DNA of 64,000 nt from Alcaligenes aquatilis (GTDB lineage Bacteria; Pseudomonadota; Gammaproteobacteria; Burkholderiales; Burkholderiaceae_B), in the NCBI RefSeq assembly GCF_003076515.1, contig NZ_CP022390.1, forward strand, positions 3,294,572 to 3,358,571. The letters run 5' to 3'. Made by a program: the position numbers and the translations under genes. The notes beneath the pieces are model-generated. The model ran no database searches. It saw nothing but the letters and a program-made list of their open reading frames with translations, and was not told the DNA's origin. Shown here in pieces: positions 25,451 through 34,251 of the stretch (the first letter of the stretch is position 1; each line of letters starts with the position of its first letter).

Positions 25451-26857
25451 ATGGCCTTGAGCAGTCTGCGTCGCACTTTGTTGGTCATGCTGATTCCGGC
25501 GGCCTTGCTGACTTCGGCAGTGTCCCTGTTCATTTCCAGCATGACACTGAAAGATCAGGTCAATGCGGCGTTTGATCGGGCCTTGGCGGGGGCGTTGAAA
25601 TCCATGTCGGCCAATTTGATGACGATTAGTGGTGGGCTGGCCATGGAGCAGTCCTACTACATGATGGAGTTCATGGAATACACCATCAGCAGTCAGGTGT
25701 ATTTCCGGGTGGCCACCGAAGATGGTTTGTCGGAAATAGGGTTTACCGGCATGCCTTTGCCGCCGGGCAGGCTGGTGAGCAATCAGCCTGTTTTTTATGA
25801 CGCGCACTATTTGGGAGAGCCTTTACGTATTGCGGCGGTGGCGCTGGAGTCGGATGGGCGGCTGCAGACGTATCAGGACAGTCGTGTCTTGATCCAGGCG
25901 GGCGAGAATTTGAGCGAGCGTGACGAGTTCATCCGTAAAGTCATTATTCAGAATCTGATTCAGGATGTGGCGGTTCTCAGCCTTTTTACTGTGCTGATTT
26001 TGGTGGGGACCTTGCTGGCGTTGCGCCCTTTGCGCAAGCTGAGCGCAGAGGTACGGTATCGCTCTCCCGATAATCTGGAGCCCATCAGCGAGGCCAGCCT
26101 ACCCCGAGAAGTGCGTCCCTTGGTGCAGACCATTAATTTGCATATGGATCGCTATGCGCGTAAGTCACGCGAGCAGCAGCAATTTCTGGATGATGCTTCT
26201 CACCAGTTGAAAACGCCTTTGGCCGTTTTGCTGACTCAGGTGGATTTTGCCCTGACCCTGGCCAAGACAGAAGAAATGAAAGAGGTGCTGGAGGCGATTC
26301 AGTCGCGTTTGAATAATACGGCCCAGATGACGCATCAAATGGTGGCCCTGTCGCGGGTGCGCGATGCGGCTGATCAGTTGCGCAGCCGTGCTGCCCTGGG
26401 AACAGTGGATCTGTGTCAGCAGGCCGGGTTGGTGGTTGATGAGCTGTGGAGCCTGGCTCGATCGCGTCGTCAGGATCTGGGGCTGGATGTCCCTTCAAAG
26501 CCGGTGCGAGTGGCGGGAGAGGCTTGGCTGTTGCAGCAGGCCTTGAGCAATATCGTCAGCAATGCCATCAAGTACTGCCCACGGGGTGCTCGCATTACCG
26601 TGTCTGTCAGGCAAGAGGGCGGAATGTGTTATCTGCAAGTGGAGGATGACGGCCCGGGCATGAGTGCAGACGATATGGCCAAGGCGGGCCATCGCTTTCG
26701 GCGGGGAGAGGCGGGCAAGGCTTTGCAGGGTTCGGGGCTGGGTTTGGCGATTGTGCAGGCCATCGCTCAAATTCATGGTGCTCGCATGAGCTTGCAGGCT
26801 GGGCCACAGCAGCGCGGCTTGATCGTGCGTTTGGAGTTTGAGACGCTCAAGCATTGA
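25451..26857 (+). CDS. tctE: Two-component sensor histidine kinase TctE
   Basis: A 468-residue inner membrane kinase. The first transmembrane helix is at about 8-30, followed by a periplasmic 2CSK_N-type sensor domain (about 30-165). The second helix (VAVLSLFTVLILVGTLLAL) leads to the H box DDASHQLKTPLAV (His near 250). The ATPase boxes are SNIVSNAIKYCPRG (N), DDGPGM (G1) and GSGLGLAIVQAI (G2). It is expected to sense external tricarboxylates and phosphorylate TctD. Start ATG has AGGAG upstream. Confidence 0.9.
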   Translation: MALSSLRRTLLVMLIPAALLTSAVSLFISSMTLKDQVNAAFDRALAGALKSMSANLMTISGGLAMEQSYYMMEFMEYTISSQVYFRVATEDGLSEIGFTGMPLPPGRLVSNQPVFYDAHYLGEPLRIAAVALESDGRLQTYQDSRVLIQAGENLSERDEFIRKVIIQNLIQDVAVLSLFTVLILVGTLLALRPLRKLSAEVRYRSPDNLEPISEASLPREVRPLVQTINLHMDRYARKSREQQQFLDDASHQLKTPLAVLLTQVDFALTLAKTEEMKEVLEAIQSRLNNTAQMTHQMVALSRVRDAADQLRSRAALGTVDLCQQAGLVVDELWSLARSRRQDLGLDVPSKPVRVAGEAWLLQQALSNIVSNAIKYCPRGARITVSVRQEGGMCYLQVEDDGPGMSADDMAKAGHRFRRGEAGKALQGSGLGLAIVQAIAQIHGARMSLQAGPQQRGLIVRLEFETLKH

Positions 26858-26981
26858 TCTTTTAATCTAGGGTATACCCTTGAGATTGGCGGTTTTCAGG
26901 GTAATTGAAAGCTAGGCGAAAGCTTCGCTCCGGTAAGGTCGCAACCATTACAACGACGACGATCATCCAGGAGGCGATCCA

Positions 26982-27974
26982 ATGACTATTCACACGAAAC
27001 TACGGGTGCTGCTTGCGAGCAGCATTTTGGGCCTGAGCAGTTTGAGCGGTGTACATGCCCAGCAACCGTCCAAACCTGAGTGTATTGCTCCGGCCCAACC
27101 CGGTGGCGGCTTTGATTTGACCTGCCGCGTGGCCGTCAACGGTTTTCTGGAAACCAAGTTGCTGGAAAATGCCATGCGCACCGTTTACATGCCCGGTGGT
27201 GTGGGAGCAGTCGCGTATAACCACATCGTGGCGCAGCGCCCAGGCGACGGCAATGCGATTGCAGCCTTCTCCGGCGGCTCCTTGCTTAATCTGGCGCAGG
27301 GCAAGTTTGGCAAGTATTCGGTAGAAGATGTGCGCTGGCTGGCATCGATAGGTAGTGATTACGGTGTTGCTATCGTACGTAACGACTCACCCTATCAGGA
27401 TCTGAAGTCCTTGATGGAGGCCTTCAAGGCTGACCCGAGCAAAATCGTGTTGGGGGCGGGCGGGTCTGTTGGCGGCCAGGATTGGATGAAAGCCGCCTTG
27501 ACAGCGCGTGCCGCCGATGTGGATTTTCGCAAAATGCGTTTTGTAGCGTTTGAAGGCGGTGGCGAAGCCATCACAGCGTTGCGAGGTGGTCACGTTCAGG
27601 CCTATATGGGTGACGCTGCCGAGGCACACACGATGTTGGAAGGGGGGGCTCCCATCCGCGTATTGGCTGTGTTCAATGACAAGCGACTGGACGGTGCCTT
27701 GGCTGATGTTCCTACTGCCAAAGAGCAAGGCTTTGATATTGAATGGCCGATTATTCGCGGTTTTTACGTTGGTCCCAAAGTCTCTGACGAGCAGTATCAA
27801 TGGTGGGTTCAGGCCTTTGATCGTCTGATGAAAACGCCTGAATTTACCCGCTTGCAAACACAGCAAGGTTTGTTCTCGTTCAACATGACCGGTTCCGAAC
27901 TGGACGCCTATGTCAAACAACGCGTGGTTCAGTATCGCGAGTTGGCTGATTCCTTCGGCCTGATCAAGAAGTAA
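26982..27974 (+). CDS. tctC: Tripartite tricarboxylate transporter substrate-binding protein TctC
   Basis: A 330-residue periplasmic receptor with signal peptide (to about VHAQ, residue 27). The ligand-binding opening is KPECIAPAQPGGGFDLTCR, with the later SVGGQDWMKAAL and FVAFEGGGEAITALRGGHV. The TctC family binds citrate-like acids; the first loop differs from standard Bug proteins (PSKPECIAPAQPGGG), like the receptors of dedicated TctABC systems. A strong AGGAGG precedes the ATG. The following hairpin probably lets this gene be expressed at a higher level than tctBA. Confidence 0.92.
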   Translation: MTIHTKLRVLLASSILGLSSLSGVHAQQPSKPECIAPAQPGGGFDLTCRVAVNGFLETKLLENAMRTVYMPGGVGAVAYNHIVAQRPGDGNAIAAFSGGSLLNLAQGKFGKYSVEDVRWLASIGSDYGVAIVRNDSPYQDLKSLMEAFKADPSKIVLGAGGSVGGQDWMKAALTARAADVDFRKMRFVAFEGGGEAITALRGGHVQAYMGDAAEAHTMLEGGAPIRVLAVFNDKRLDGALADVPTAKEQGFDIEWPIIRGFYVGPKVSDEQYQWWVQAFDRLMKTPEFTRLQTQQGLFSFNMTGSELDAYVKQRVVQYRELADSFGLIKK

Positions 27975-27981
27975 ATCTGTA

Positions 27982-28041
27982 CGGTGTTCCCCAGTCTTTT
28001 GGATCGGGAACACCGCCTTTTGCCCCGCCGTCCATGGCGGG
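27982..28041 (+). terminator. Tandem hairpins between tctC and tctB (likely attenuator)
   Basis: CGGTGTTCCC (27982-27991) and GGGAACACCG (28006-28015) form a perfect 10-bp stem with a 14-base loop, followed by CCTTTT. A second 6-bp stem CCCGCC/GGCGGG (28024-28041) lies just before the tctB ribosome binding site. Such elements after binding-protein genes typically stabilise the upstream message and reduce read-through to the membrane genes. Confidence 0.65.
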
Positions 28042-28060
28042 TGAATCCGGAGATTCCATC

Positions 28061-28504
28061 ATGACGCTAAATGATCGCGTGTTAGGCGTGGGTGCGTTGG
28101 TGCTTGCCGCCTTGATCACCGCCTTTGGCTACGACCTAGAGCCCCCTTTTTCCTATGAGCCCGTCGGGCCCAAAGCCTTTCCCTTGCTGCTGGCGCTGAT
28201 TATCGCCCTGTGTGGCTTGCGCTTGATGATCAAGGGCGGTGGGCAAGTGGCTGCCAATCCACCGGGTGCCAACGGCCGCATTTTGATGATGGTGGCGTAT
28301 CTGGCGGCCTATGCCTGGCTCTTTCAATGGTTGGGCTTTATTGTCGCCACCACGATTATGGCGACACTGGTTGGGCGTTTGTTTGGCGGCTCCTGGAAGC
28401 AGGCCCTTATTGGCGGGCTGGCGATGGGCGTGGGCTTGTTTCTGTTGTTTGACCTGGGCCTGGATGTGGTTCTGCCGTACGGCATCCTGGGAGAGTGGTT
28501 ATGA
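28061..28504 (+). CDS. tctB: Tripartite tricarboxylate transporter small membrane subunit TctB
   Basis: A 147-residue protein with four transmembrane helices (VLGVGALVLAALITAFGYD; AFPLLLALIIALCGLRLMI; ILMMVAYLAAYAWLFQWLGFIVATTIMA; GLAMGVGLFLLFDLGLDVVLPYG). It carries the TctB-typical VGPKAFP and DVVLPYG. It works with TctA as the sodium- or proton-coupled membrane part. The ATG at 28061 follows CCGGAG. Its stop overlaps the tctA start (ATGA). Confidence 0.9.
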   Translation: MTLNDRVLGVGALVLAALITAFGYDLEPPFSYEPVGPKAFPLLLALIIALCGLRLMIKGGGQVAANPPGANGRILMMVAYLAAYAWLFQWLGFIVATTIMATLVGRLFGGSWKQALIGGLAMGVGLFLLFDLGLDVVLPYGILGEWL

Positions 28505-30024
28505 GCTCTATTCTTGACTATTTAAGTGTCGGTTTTGGTGTTGCGTTCTCTGCCCAGAATCTGCTGGTGGCCGCTATTGGTGCTTTTATTGGCACCATTG
28601 TGGGCGTTTTGCCGGGGCTGGGGCCCATCAACGGTGTCGCCATGCTGGTGCCTATTGCGTTTGCAATGAAATTGCCGCCCGAGTCTGCCTTGATTCTATT
28701 GGCGGCCGTGTACGTGGGTGCTGAATACGGTGGACGTATTACATCCATCTTGATCAATGTGCCGGGCGAAGCAGCCGCGGTCATGACGACATTGGATGGT
28801 TATCCGCTGGCACGGAAAGGCATGGCCAGCGTGGCCTTGTCCTTGTCCGCTTTTGCGTCTTTTATCGGTTCCACGATTGCCATTTGCGGGATTGTGCTGC
28901 TGGCCCCCATGCTGGCGGGTTGGGCGGTTGCATTCGGTCCTGCCGAGTATTTTGTACTGATGGTCTTTGCCTTTTGTGCCTTGACCAGCTTGTTGGGGGA
29001 TGAGCCTGTCAAAGGTATCCTGGCAGCCATGGTGGGCCTGTTCATCTCTACGATTGGGGTGGATGCGAACTCGGGGGTGTACCGATACAGTTTTGACATT
29101 CCGAACCTGGCAGACGGTATTGATTTTGTCGTTGTTGTGATCGGTTTGTTTGCTGTGGCCGAGATGCTGCAGATGCTGGAGAACCTGCTGGGTGGCGTGT
29201 CGATTGAGGTGCCTAAAAGCAAACGCAAGCTCTTTAATTGGCGAGAGTTGCGCATGACGTGGTGGAGCACCATACGCGGGGGCGTGATGGGCTTTTTTAT
29301 CGGTATCTTGCCCGGTGCCGGGGCCAGTGTGGCTTCAGCAGTAACCTATGCTAACGAGAAAAAATACATCGAAGGCAAGGACCCCAATGCCATGTTTGGG
29401 CAGGGCGATTTGCGAGGCCTGGCTGCGCCCGAAGCGGCCAATAACAGTGCGGCAACCGGCTCCTTTATTCCCATGTTGACGCTGGGTGTGCCCGGCTCGG
29501 GCACGACAGCGGTCATGATGGGGGCTTTGACGCTTTACAACATCACGCCGGGGCCAGCGCTGTTTGAGTCGCAGCCACAGATTGTCTGGGGCTTGATTGC
29601 CTCCTTGATGGTCGCCAACGTCATGCTGTTTCTGATGAACGTGCCTATGGTGCGGGTATTTGCTTCCATGCTGGCGATTCCTCCGCGCTTGTTGGTGCCG
29701 GGTATTTTGGCGATTAGCTATATCGGTGTTTATGCCATCAACGGCACGACGTTTGATCTGCTGTTGGTCGTCGGTATCGGTGTCCTGGGCTATTTCCTGC
29801 GTAAGATGAATGTGCCTATGGCGCCCATGGTGCTGGGCGTGGTTCTGGGCAATATGATGGAGCAGAATTTGCGTCGTGCGCTCTCTATTACGAATGGCGA
29901 AATCGGTATTCTGTTCGAGAGCAACATTTCCATTGGCTTGTGGATCGCTGCTGTTTTAGTTAGCGTAGGTCCGATCGTGTTGCGTCGTATTACGGCCCGC
30001 AAGCAAGGACACGACAAAATATAA
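28501..30024 (+). CDS. tctA: Tripartite tricarboxylate transporter large membrane subunit TctA
   Basis: A 507-residue permease with about 11-12 helices. It holds the two conserved TctA signatures: GTIVGVLPGLGPINGVAMLVP near the N-terminus and GILPGAGASVASAVTYANEK in the second half, the latter followed by LGVPGSGTTAVMMGAL. Also visible is GEAAAVMTTLDGYPLARKG. The ATG at 28501 is used because it forms the ATGA coupling with tctB; an earlier GTG two codons upstream is less likely. Secondary transporter in the inner membrane. Confidence 0.94.
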   Translation: MSSILDYLSVGFGVAFSAQNLLVAAIGAFIGTIVGVLPGLGPINGVAMLVPIAFAMKLPPESALILLAAVYVGAEYGGRITSILINVPGEAAAVMTTLDGYPLARKGMASVALSLSAFASFIGSTIAICGIVLLAPMLAGWAVAFGPAEYFVLMVFAFCALTSLLGDEPVKGILAAMVGLFISTIGVDANSGVYRYSFDIPNLADGIDFVVVVIGLFAVAEMLQMLENLLGGVSIEVPKSKRKLFNWRELRMTWWSTIRGGVMGFFIGILPGAGASVASAVTYANEKKYIEGKDPNAMFGQGDLRGLAAPEAANNSAATGSFIPMLTLGVPGSGTTAVMMGALTLYNITPGPALFESQPQIVWGLIASLMVANVMLFLMNVPMVRVFASMLAIPPRLLVPGILAISYIGVYAINGTTFDLLLVVGIGVLGYFLRKMNVPMAPMVLGVVLGNMMEQNLRRALSITNGEIGILFESNISIGLWIAAVLVSVGPIVLRRITARKQGHDKI

Positions 30025-30032
30025 TGAGGTGG

Positions 30033-30053
30033 CCCCCACCGGTTGGGTGGGGG
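30033..30053 (+). promoter_or_regulatory. GC-rich hairpin between tctA and the AbrB-family gene
   Basis: CCCCCACC (30033-30040) and GGTGGGGG (30046-30053) form a perfect 8-bp stem with loop GGTTG, starting nine bases after the tctA stop. No U-run follows, so it is probably a 3'-end protecting or pausing hairpin. Confidence 0.45.
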
Positions 30054-30101
30054 ATATTGGGAGGGAGAGCCAGGCTGCGGCCTGGTCTTGTCGTGTTTGT
30101 T

Positions 30102-31142
30102 ATGGCTAACTGGTTTCGAATTGCCCTAGGTTTTGGCGTGGCCTTGATAGGGGCCTGGGTGGCTGCTTGGCTGAGTATGCCCTTGCCCTGGATGTTGGGT
30201 GCCTTGATCCTGACGGCGGCCACAAAAATGGCCGGTAGTCCGGCCGCCTGCATGCCGCTGGCGCGTAACGCAGGGCAGTGGGTGATTGGGGCCTCTCTAG
30301 GGCTTTATTTCACCCCCGCCATGGTTCACCTGATTGGCAGCAATGCCGTGTTCATTGTGATGGGCATGGTGTTTGCGCTGATCTTGTGCTGTATGGGTGC
30401 CTTCATGTTGACTCGCTTTGCCGGTACGGACCTGCGTACGGCCTGGTTTGCCAGCGCGGTAGGGGGGGCCAGCGAGATGACAGGGCTGGCGGAGCGTTAC
30501 GGCGCACGCCCGGATCTGGTTGCCTCTGCACATGGCCTGCGGGTGTTGATGGTGGTGGTGATTATTCCCTTTGCATTCGAGGCCTTGGGTTTTTCGGGTG
30601 AGCAGGCCGGGGCGGTGGTCAGACCCGACTTTCTGAACTTGCCCGGTCTGGCTCTTTTGGTGCTCTTGAGCAGTGCCGCAGGGTTTATCTTTCAAGTGTT
30701 GCGCCTGCCCAATCCCTGGGTGTTAGGGCCGTTGCTGGTGGTGGCCATCCTGACGTACAAGGATATTGTTTTGTCGGGCTTGCCGGTAGAAATTTCCAAC
30801 CTGGGGCAGTTGTGCATTGGCTGGGCTTTGGGTGATAAGTTCGGCCCGGATTTTTTCCGTCGGGCACCCCGTTATCTGGGCGTTGCCGCCGTCAGCAATA
30901 TAATCAACCTGGCCTTGGCATTTGGCTTTGCCTACGGCCTGTATCGGCTGTCTGATATTGCCTACCCGACTTTGGTGCTGGGTGTCAGCCCTGGCGGCAT
31001 TGCAGAGATGGCCATCACCGCCAAAGTCCTGCAGTTGGGCGCGCCTATGGTGACCTCTTTCCAAGTTGCTCGCATGGTATGTGTGCTGGTGCTGACCGGG
31101 CCTTTGTACACGCGCATTGCCCGGCTTCTGGAAGGACGTTGA
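30102..31142 (+). CDS. AbrB-family (PF05145-type) membrane protein
   Basis: A 346-residue integral membrane protein with about ten helices in two repeats. Typical stretches are ALIGAWVAAWLSMPLPWMLGAL near the N-terminus and the second-repeat LRLPNPWVLGPLLVVAIL, plus the AVGGASEMTGLAERYGAR and VSPGGIAEMAITAKVL pair with small residues in each repeat. Family members are labelled ammonia monooxygenase or AbrB, but they are membrane proteins without either activity shown. They frequently accompany Tct genes. The ATG at 30102 begins the first helix; no Shine-Dalgarno is obvious. It may be an auxiliary or alternative carboxylate transporter. Confidence 0.8.
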   Translation: MANWFRIALGFGVALIGAWVAAWLSMPLPWMLGALILTAATKMAGSPAACMPLARNAGQWVIGASLGLYFTPAMVHLIGSNAVFIVMGMVFALILCCMGAFMLTRFAGTDLRTAWFASAVGGASEMTGLAERYGARPDLVASAHGLRVLMVVVIIPFAFEALGFSGEQAGAVVRPDFLNLPGLALLVLLSSAAGFIFQVLRLPNPWVLGPLLVVAILTYKDIVLSGLPVEISNLGQLCIGWALGDKFGPDFFRRAPRYLGVAAVSNIINLALAFGFAYGLYRLSDIAYPTLVLGVSPGGIAEMAITAKVLQLGAPMVTSFQVARMVCVLVLTGPLYTRIARLLEGR

Positions 31143-31181
31143 CCGAGGGGGAACGCCTGCATCCCCCAGATTGCCAGCAAA

Positions 31182-31202
31182 AGCCCGGCGCAAGGCCGGG
31201 CA
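31182..31202. terminator. Hairpin between convergent AbrB-family and PPOX-fold genes
   Basis: GCCCGGC (31183-31189) pairs with GCCGGGC (31195-31201) around a five-base loop. The T content downstream is modest on both strands, so termination is possible but not certain. Confidence 0.35.
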
Positions 31203-31231
31203 TCAGGTTTCAGTGAACAAGCAGGCTACAT

Positions 31232-31771
31232 TCAACGATCTGGTTGGGTGGCAGGGCTGATTTTGCCGTGCTCCCCCATTTCTGTCAGTTGCTCACCCAT
31301 CAGGGTTGCTTTGAGCATCTTGCCTGCCTGGGCCAGCTTGCCTTCACGCACGCTCCAGTACTCGGCACTGTCTATCTGTACGCAGACCAGAGCAACATCC
31401 GGATCGGTAATGCCTTCTTCAAACCAGGCCTCGACCAGCGTGTTCCAGAAGCGCTCCTTTTGATTCATGGAGTCCACAACGCTGGCCATGCCCGAAACCG
31501 ACACATAGGTGTCAGTTTTGGGGTCGGCGTAGCTGACGTTGACATGAGGGTTGACCACCAGATTGTGAACCACCTTGCTGGACCTGGCCATGAAGAACCA
31601 GAGCTTGTCGTGCTCAACGTCCTCCTGTCTTGAACCCATCTTGGCCTGTTGCGTGGTCATGGGCCAGGCATGAAGCTGGCCGCCCTCCGAATGGGTAACG
31701 AACATCGCAAAGCGAATGTCCTTGATCATCTCTTGCAGTTGTTCAAAGGAAGATTCAATCGTTTCGTTCAT
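31232..31771 (-). CDS. Pyridoxamine 5'-phosphate oxidase-fold protein (general stress protein 26 type)
   Basis: A 179-residue cytoplasmic protein of the FMN-binding split-barrel fold. Visible stretches are IRFAMFVTHSEGGQLHAWPMT, KLWFFMARSSKVVHNLVVNPHVNVSYAD, VSVSGMASVV and KERFWNTLVEAWFEEG. They match the stress-protein-26 (YdaG/YzzA-like) group, which binds flavin and has a poorly defined redox role. It lies 36 bases upstream of nothing on its own strand and downstream of sodC, so co-transcription with superoxide dismutase is plausible (the genes are 36 bases apart, same strand). Start has AGGAGAG. Confidence 0.85.
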   Translation of the reverse strand: MNETIESSFEQLQEMIKDIRFAMFVTHSEGGQLHAWPMTTQQAKMGSRQEDVEHDKLWFFMARSSKVVHNLVVNPHVNVSYADPKTDTYVSVSGMASVVDSMNQKERFWNTLVEAWFEEGITDPDVALVCVQIDSAEYWSVREGKLAQAGKMLKATLMGEQLTEMGEHGKISPATQPDR

Positions 31772-31807
31772 GGTCTCTCCTTGAAAAAGTTAAAGGGATG
31801 AAGGCGC

Positions 31808-32356
31808 TTACTTGATCACTCCGCAAGCAAAACGTCCGGCACCGCCGCCCAGTGGTGCAGGGTGATCGGAGTGGTTGTCACCGCCTTCGTGGATCATCAG
31901 GGCTCGGCCCTTGATCTGATCCAGGGACTTCAGGCGCGGAGCCAGAACGGGAGTGCTGGCACTGCCGTCGGCCTGGACATACAGGGCGGGCAAATCACCC
32001 AGGTGTCCATTGCCCCATGGGAAACCGTGCTTGCCGGTCTTGTTAGGGTCCAGATGGCCACCGGCTGCCCCGGCAGGCGTTACCTTGCCGTCTTTCTCGC
32101 TGGGCGCGCAGCTGGCGTTCTCATGTATATGGAAACCATGTACACCGGGTTTGAGATTTTTCAGATCTGGCGTGAAAACCAGGCCGTGTTCAGTCTGCCG
32201 AACGCTGACTTGGCCGATTTGCTCGCCAGCACCGCTTTCGGTAGCCAGGTTCATGGGAATAATGACGTCCGCCAGTGACGGGGCCGACAAGGCAAGGGTG
32301 GCGCTGACGGTGGCCAAGGCCATTGCGCATCGCGCTTTGAGGGAAGAAAAACGCAT
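31808..32356 (-). CDS. sodC: Periplasmic Cu/Zn superoxide dismutase
   Basis: A 182-residue SOD with a signal peptide ending near LSAPSLA (about 29). The copper and zinc histidines are visible in GVHGFHIHE, in the [15 protein letters not shown] stretch and in [15 protein letters not shown]; the disulfide cysteines are in ASCAP and FACGVI. The enzyme removes superoxide in the periplasm. The ATG at 32356 has AAAGGAAT upstream. Its downstream neighbour on the same strand is the PPOX-fold protein, suggesting an oxidative-stress pair. Confidence 0.94.
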   Translation of the reverse strand: MRFSSLKARCAMALATVSATLALSAPSLADVIIPMNLATESGAGEQIGQVSVRQTEHGLVFTPDLKNLKPGVHGFHIHENASCAPSEKDGKVTPAGAAGGHLDPNKTGKHGFPWGNGHLGDLPALYVQADGSASTPVLAPRLKSLDQIKGRALMIHEGGDNHSDHPAPLGGGAGRFACGVIK

Positions 32357-32503
32357 AAGGCTGATTCCTTTGCTTGATAAACAAGGGTTAGAACAGCCTA
32401 GCATTGTCAGCGCGATATGCCGTTAAGAGACGTTTCTCTTTGTCAGTAATCTGTGAGTGCCTGCGCAGGCAGTGGACGAGCCATCGGCAGGGGGTCTGCG
32501 GGA

Positions 32504-33268
32504 TCAGGCTTCTTCTTGTACCTCTTCTACGGACAGCAGTTCCTGATGGTCAAAGTACAGGTTGGAGCTGATGACGGGGGAGGCCGCATCGGCCTGTGCG
32601 CTTAGTTCCAGACAATCGCCGGACAGATAAAGATCGGTCAGCAGCGCGGGCTTGCCATTCATCCAGATTTTCCCGCTGACATTTTGATAACGCTGCTTGA
32701 GCTGCAAGCGGTAGTCCGTCCCGTCCAGACCTTCCCACTCCCATTCACCCGCAACCTGTGCCGGCACAATCCATTTGTAGATTTTGATGCCGCCCACATG
32801 CAGGATCTCATCGGCTTCCCAGTCACCCATATCAAAGGCGTGCGACACAATGCGCGCACCGGGCCGCAGCTCTTGCAATAAGCGCGGGCGCAGGATGGCG
32901 TTGATAGTGTCCATCAAGTACAAGGTCACGATGGTGGCCTGGCTGAAGTCTGCGGTAAACAGATCCTCTTCCACAAAGTCCACCAGATACTCCACACCTG
33001 CATGGCCAGCATGCTCCATGGCGTCGGCAACGCGCAGCGGGTCCAGTTCTATGCCGATGCTGGTGCAGCGGTATTTTTTGGCGGCGGCAATGACAATACG
33101 CCCATCGCCACAGCCCAGGTCATACAAGATGTCCTTGTGCCCGGTCTGAGCCAGTTGCAGCAGGGTGTCGATGACTTGGTCATCGCTGGGGACGAAGGGG
33201 ACGTCCAGAAAGATGTCAGGTTCCACGATGGAATGGTCGTTGAGGTCGTTAATCAGGTCTTTGAACAA
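32504..33268 (-). CDS. SAM-dependent methyltransferase with C-terminal extension
   Basis: A 254-residue class I methyltransferase. The SAM loop is YDLGCGDGRIVIAAAKK (about residues 49-65), motif II IGIELDP, and post-motif DLFTADFSQATIVTLYLM. This resembles the small protein-lysine or DOT1-like type often annotated only as methyltransferase. The C-terminal 90 residues (KWIVPAQVAGEWEWEGLDG and LKQRYQNVSGKIWMNGKPAL) resemble a beta-sandwich addition of unknown role. The gene is divergent from another methyltransferase and they share a dyad in the 102-base gap. Substrate unknown. Confidence 0.75.
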   Translation of the reverse strand: MFKDLINDLNDHSIVEPDIFLDVPFVPSDDQVIDTLLQLAQTGHKDILYDLGCGDGRIVIAAAKKYRCTSIGIELDPLRVADAMEHAGHAGVEYLVDFVEEDLFTADFSQATIVTLYLMDTINAILRPRLLQELRPGARIVSHAFDMGDWEADEILHVGGIKIYKWIVPAQVAGEWEWEGLDGTDYRLQLKQRYQNVSGKIWMNGKPALLTDLYLSGDCLELSAQADAASPVISSNLYFDHQELLSVEEVQEEA

Positions 33269-33301
33269 TAGTGGTCCTTATCAGCGGCGTTAAGCGGAAA
33301 T

Positions 33302-33334
33302 TCGTTTAAATTCGGCTATCTATAGTTTAAACGA
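33302..33334. promoter_or_regulatory. Perfect inverted repeat between two divergent methyltransferase genes
   Basis: TCGTTTAAA (33302-33310) and TTTAAACGA (33326-33334) are perfect 9-bp arms with 15 bases between them. The dyad is centred 37-50 bases from both start codons. It looks like a shared operator, although its AT content means that promoter elements may explain part of it. Confidence 0.5.
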
Positions 33335-33370
33335 CGACAAAATAATTAAAAATTCGCTTTTTGCGTGAAT

Positions 33371-34132
33371 ATGGACGATTATGAGTCTATGTCAAACTCA
33401 TATGGCTCGACCTCATCCACGCCCGCCAAGTTAACAACCCGTATCCAGCATATACGAATCTCGTCCAGAGAATCGTTACGTATTCGTTCCTTGGCCGATC
33501 ACATGCAATACGCCGACCCGTTGGGACACGCACAATCTTTGGGGATAGGCTCGGCTGTCTGGCCCTTGTTCGGTTTGCTATGGCCATCCAGCATTCAACT
33601 GGCGCGCAAACTGAAAAACCGTCCGGTTCGGGAGGGTGAAAGCATTCTGGAGTTGGGCTGCGGTTTGGGTCTGACCAGTTTGATGATGCATAAACGTGGC
33701 GCAAACATTCACGCCAGCGATTGTCATCCTATGGTGCCGCATTTCTTGAAGCTGAATCAGGCGTTGAACGGTTTGTCCGATTTGCCGTATGTTCATGCGC
33801 AGTGGGGTGAGCAGTCCTGCCCCGATTTGCTGGCTTCCTTGGGCCTGATACCTGCCAAGCAGCGTTACGATCTGATCGTGGGTAGCGACCTGCTTTATGA
33901 AGGCAATACACCCGTTCAATTGGCAGAGCTGGTCAATCAACGTGCGAAAGAGCAGGCCGAAGTCTGGCTGGTGGATCCGGACCGGGGGCATCGCAATAAG
34001 TTCACTCAGGAAATGGAGCACTACGGCTTTGAGCTGGTACGGCAAGTGTGTTTGCGTGACCGGCCTATCTTCACGCCCGAGGGCAAGGAGTTGCCTTACA
34101 AGGGGCGCTGCTTGCAGTATCAGCGGGGCTAG
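33371..34132 (+). CDS. Class I SAM-dependent methyltransferase (METTL21/lysine-methyltransferase-like)
   Basis: A 253-residue methyltransferase. After a polar Ser/Thr-rich N-terminus come GSAVWPLFGLLWPSSIQLARKL, the SAM motif ILELGCGLGLTSLMMHKRG and the acidic ASDCHP. RYDLIVGSDLLYEG (the D/N-P-type loop of METTL21 and nicotinamide-type enzymes) follows, then WLVDPDRGHRNKF. It is probably a protein-lysine methyltransferase, but the target is unknown. The ATG at 33371 is preferred over a GTG two codons upstream. It faces away from the methyltransferase gene at 32504. Confidence 0.75.
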   Translation: MDDYESMSNSYGSTSSTPAKLTTRIQHIRISSRESLRIRSLADHMQYADPLGHAQSLGIGSAVWPLFGLLWPSSIQLARKLKNRPVREGESILELGCGLGLTSLMMHKRGANIHASDCHPMVPHFLKLNQALNGLSDLPYVHAQWGEQSCPDLLASLGLIPAKQRYDLIVGSDLLYEGNTPVQLAELVNQRAKEQAEVWLVDPDRGHRNKFTQEMEHYGFELVRQVCLRDRPIFTPEGKELPYKGRCLQYQRG

Positions 34133-34251
34133 GCACTGAGTAAAGCGTTCTGGGTTACTTGTGAATGCGGACTGACGTCGGAATCTGCATGTTTCAGATG
34201 GTCTTACGTAAAATAGTATGGATATCCACCACCGCCCTGCCGCTATTCTCA

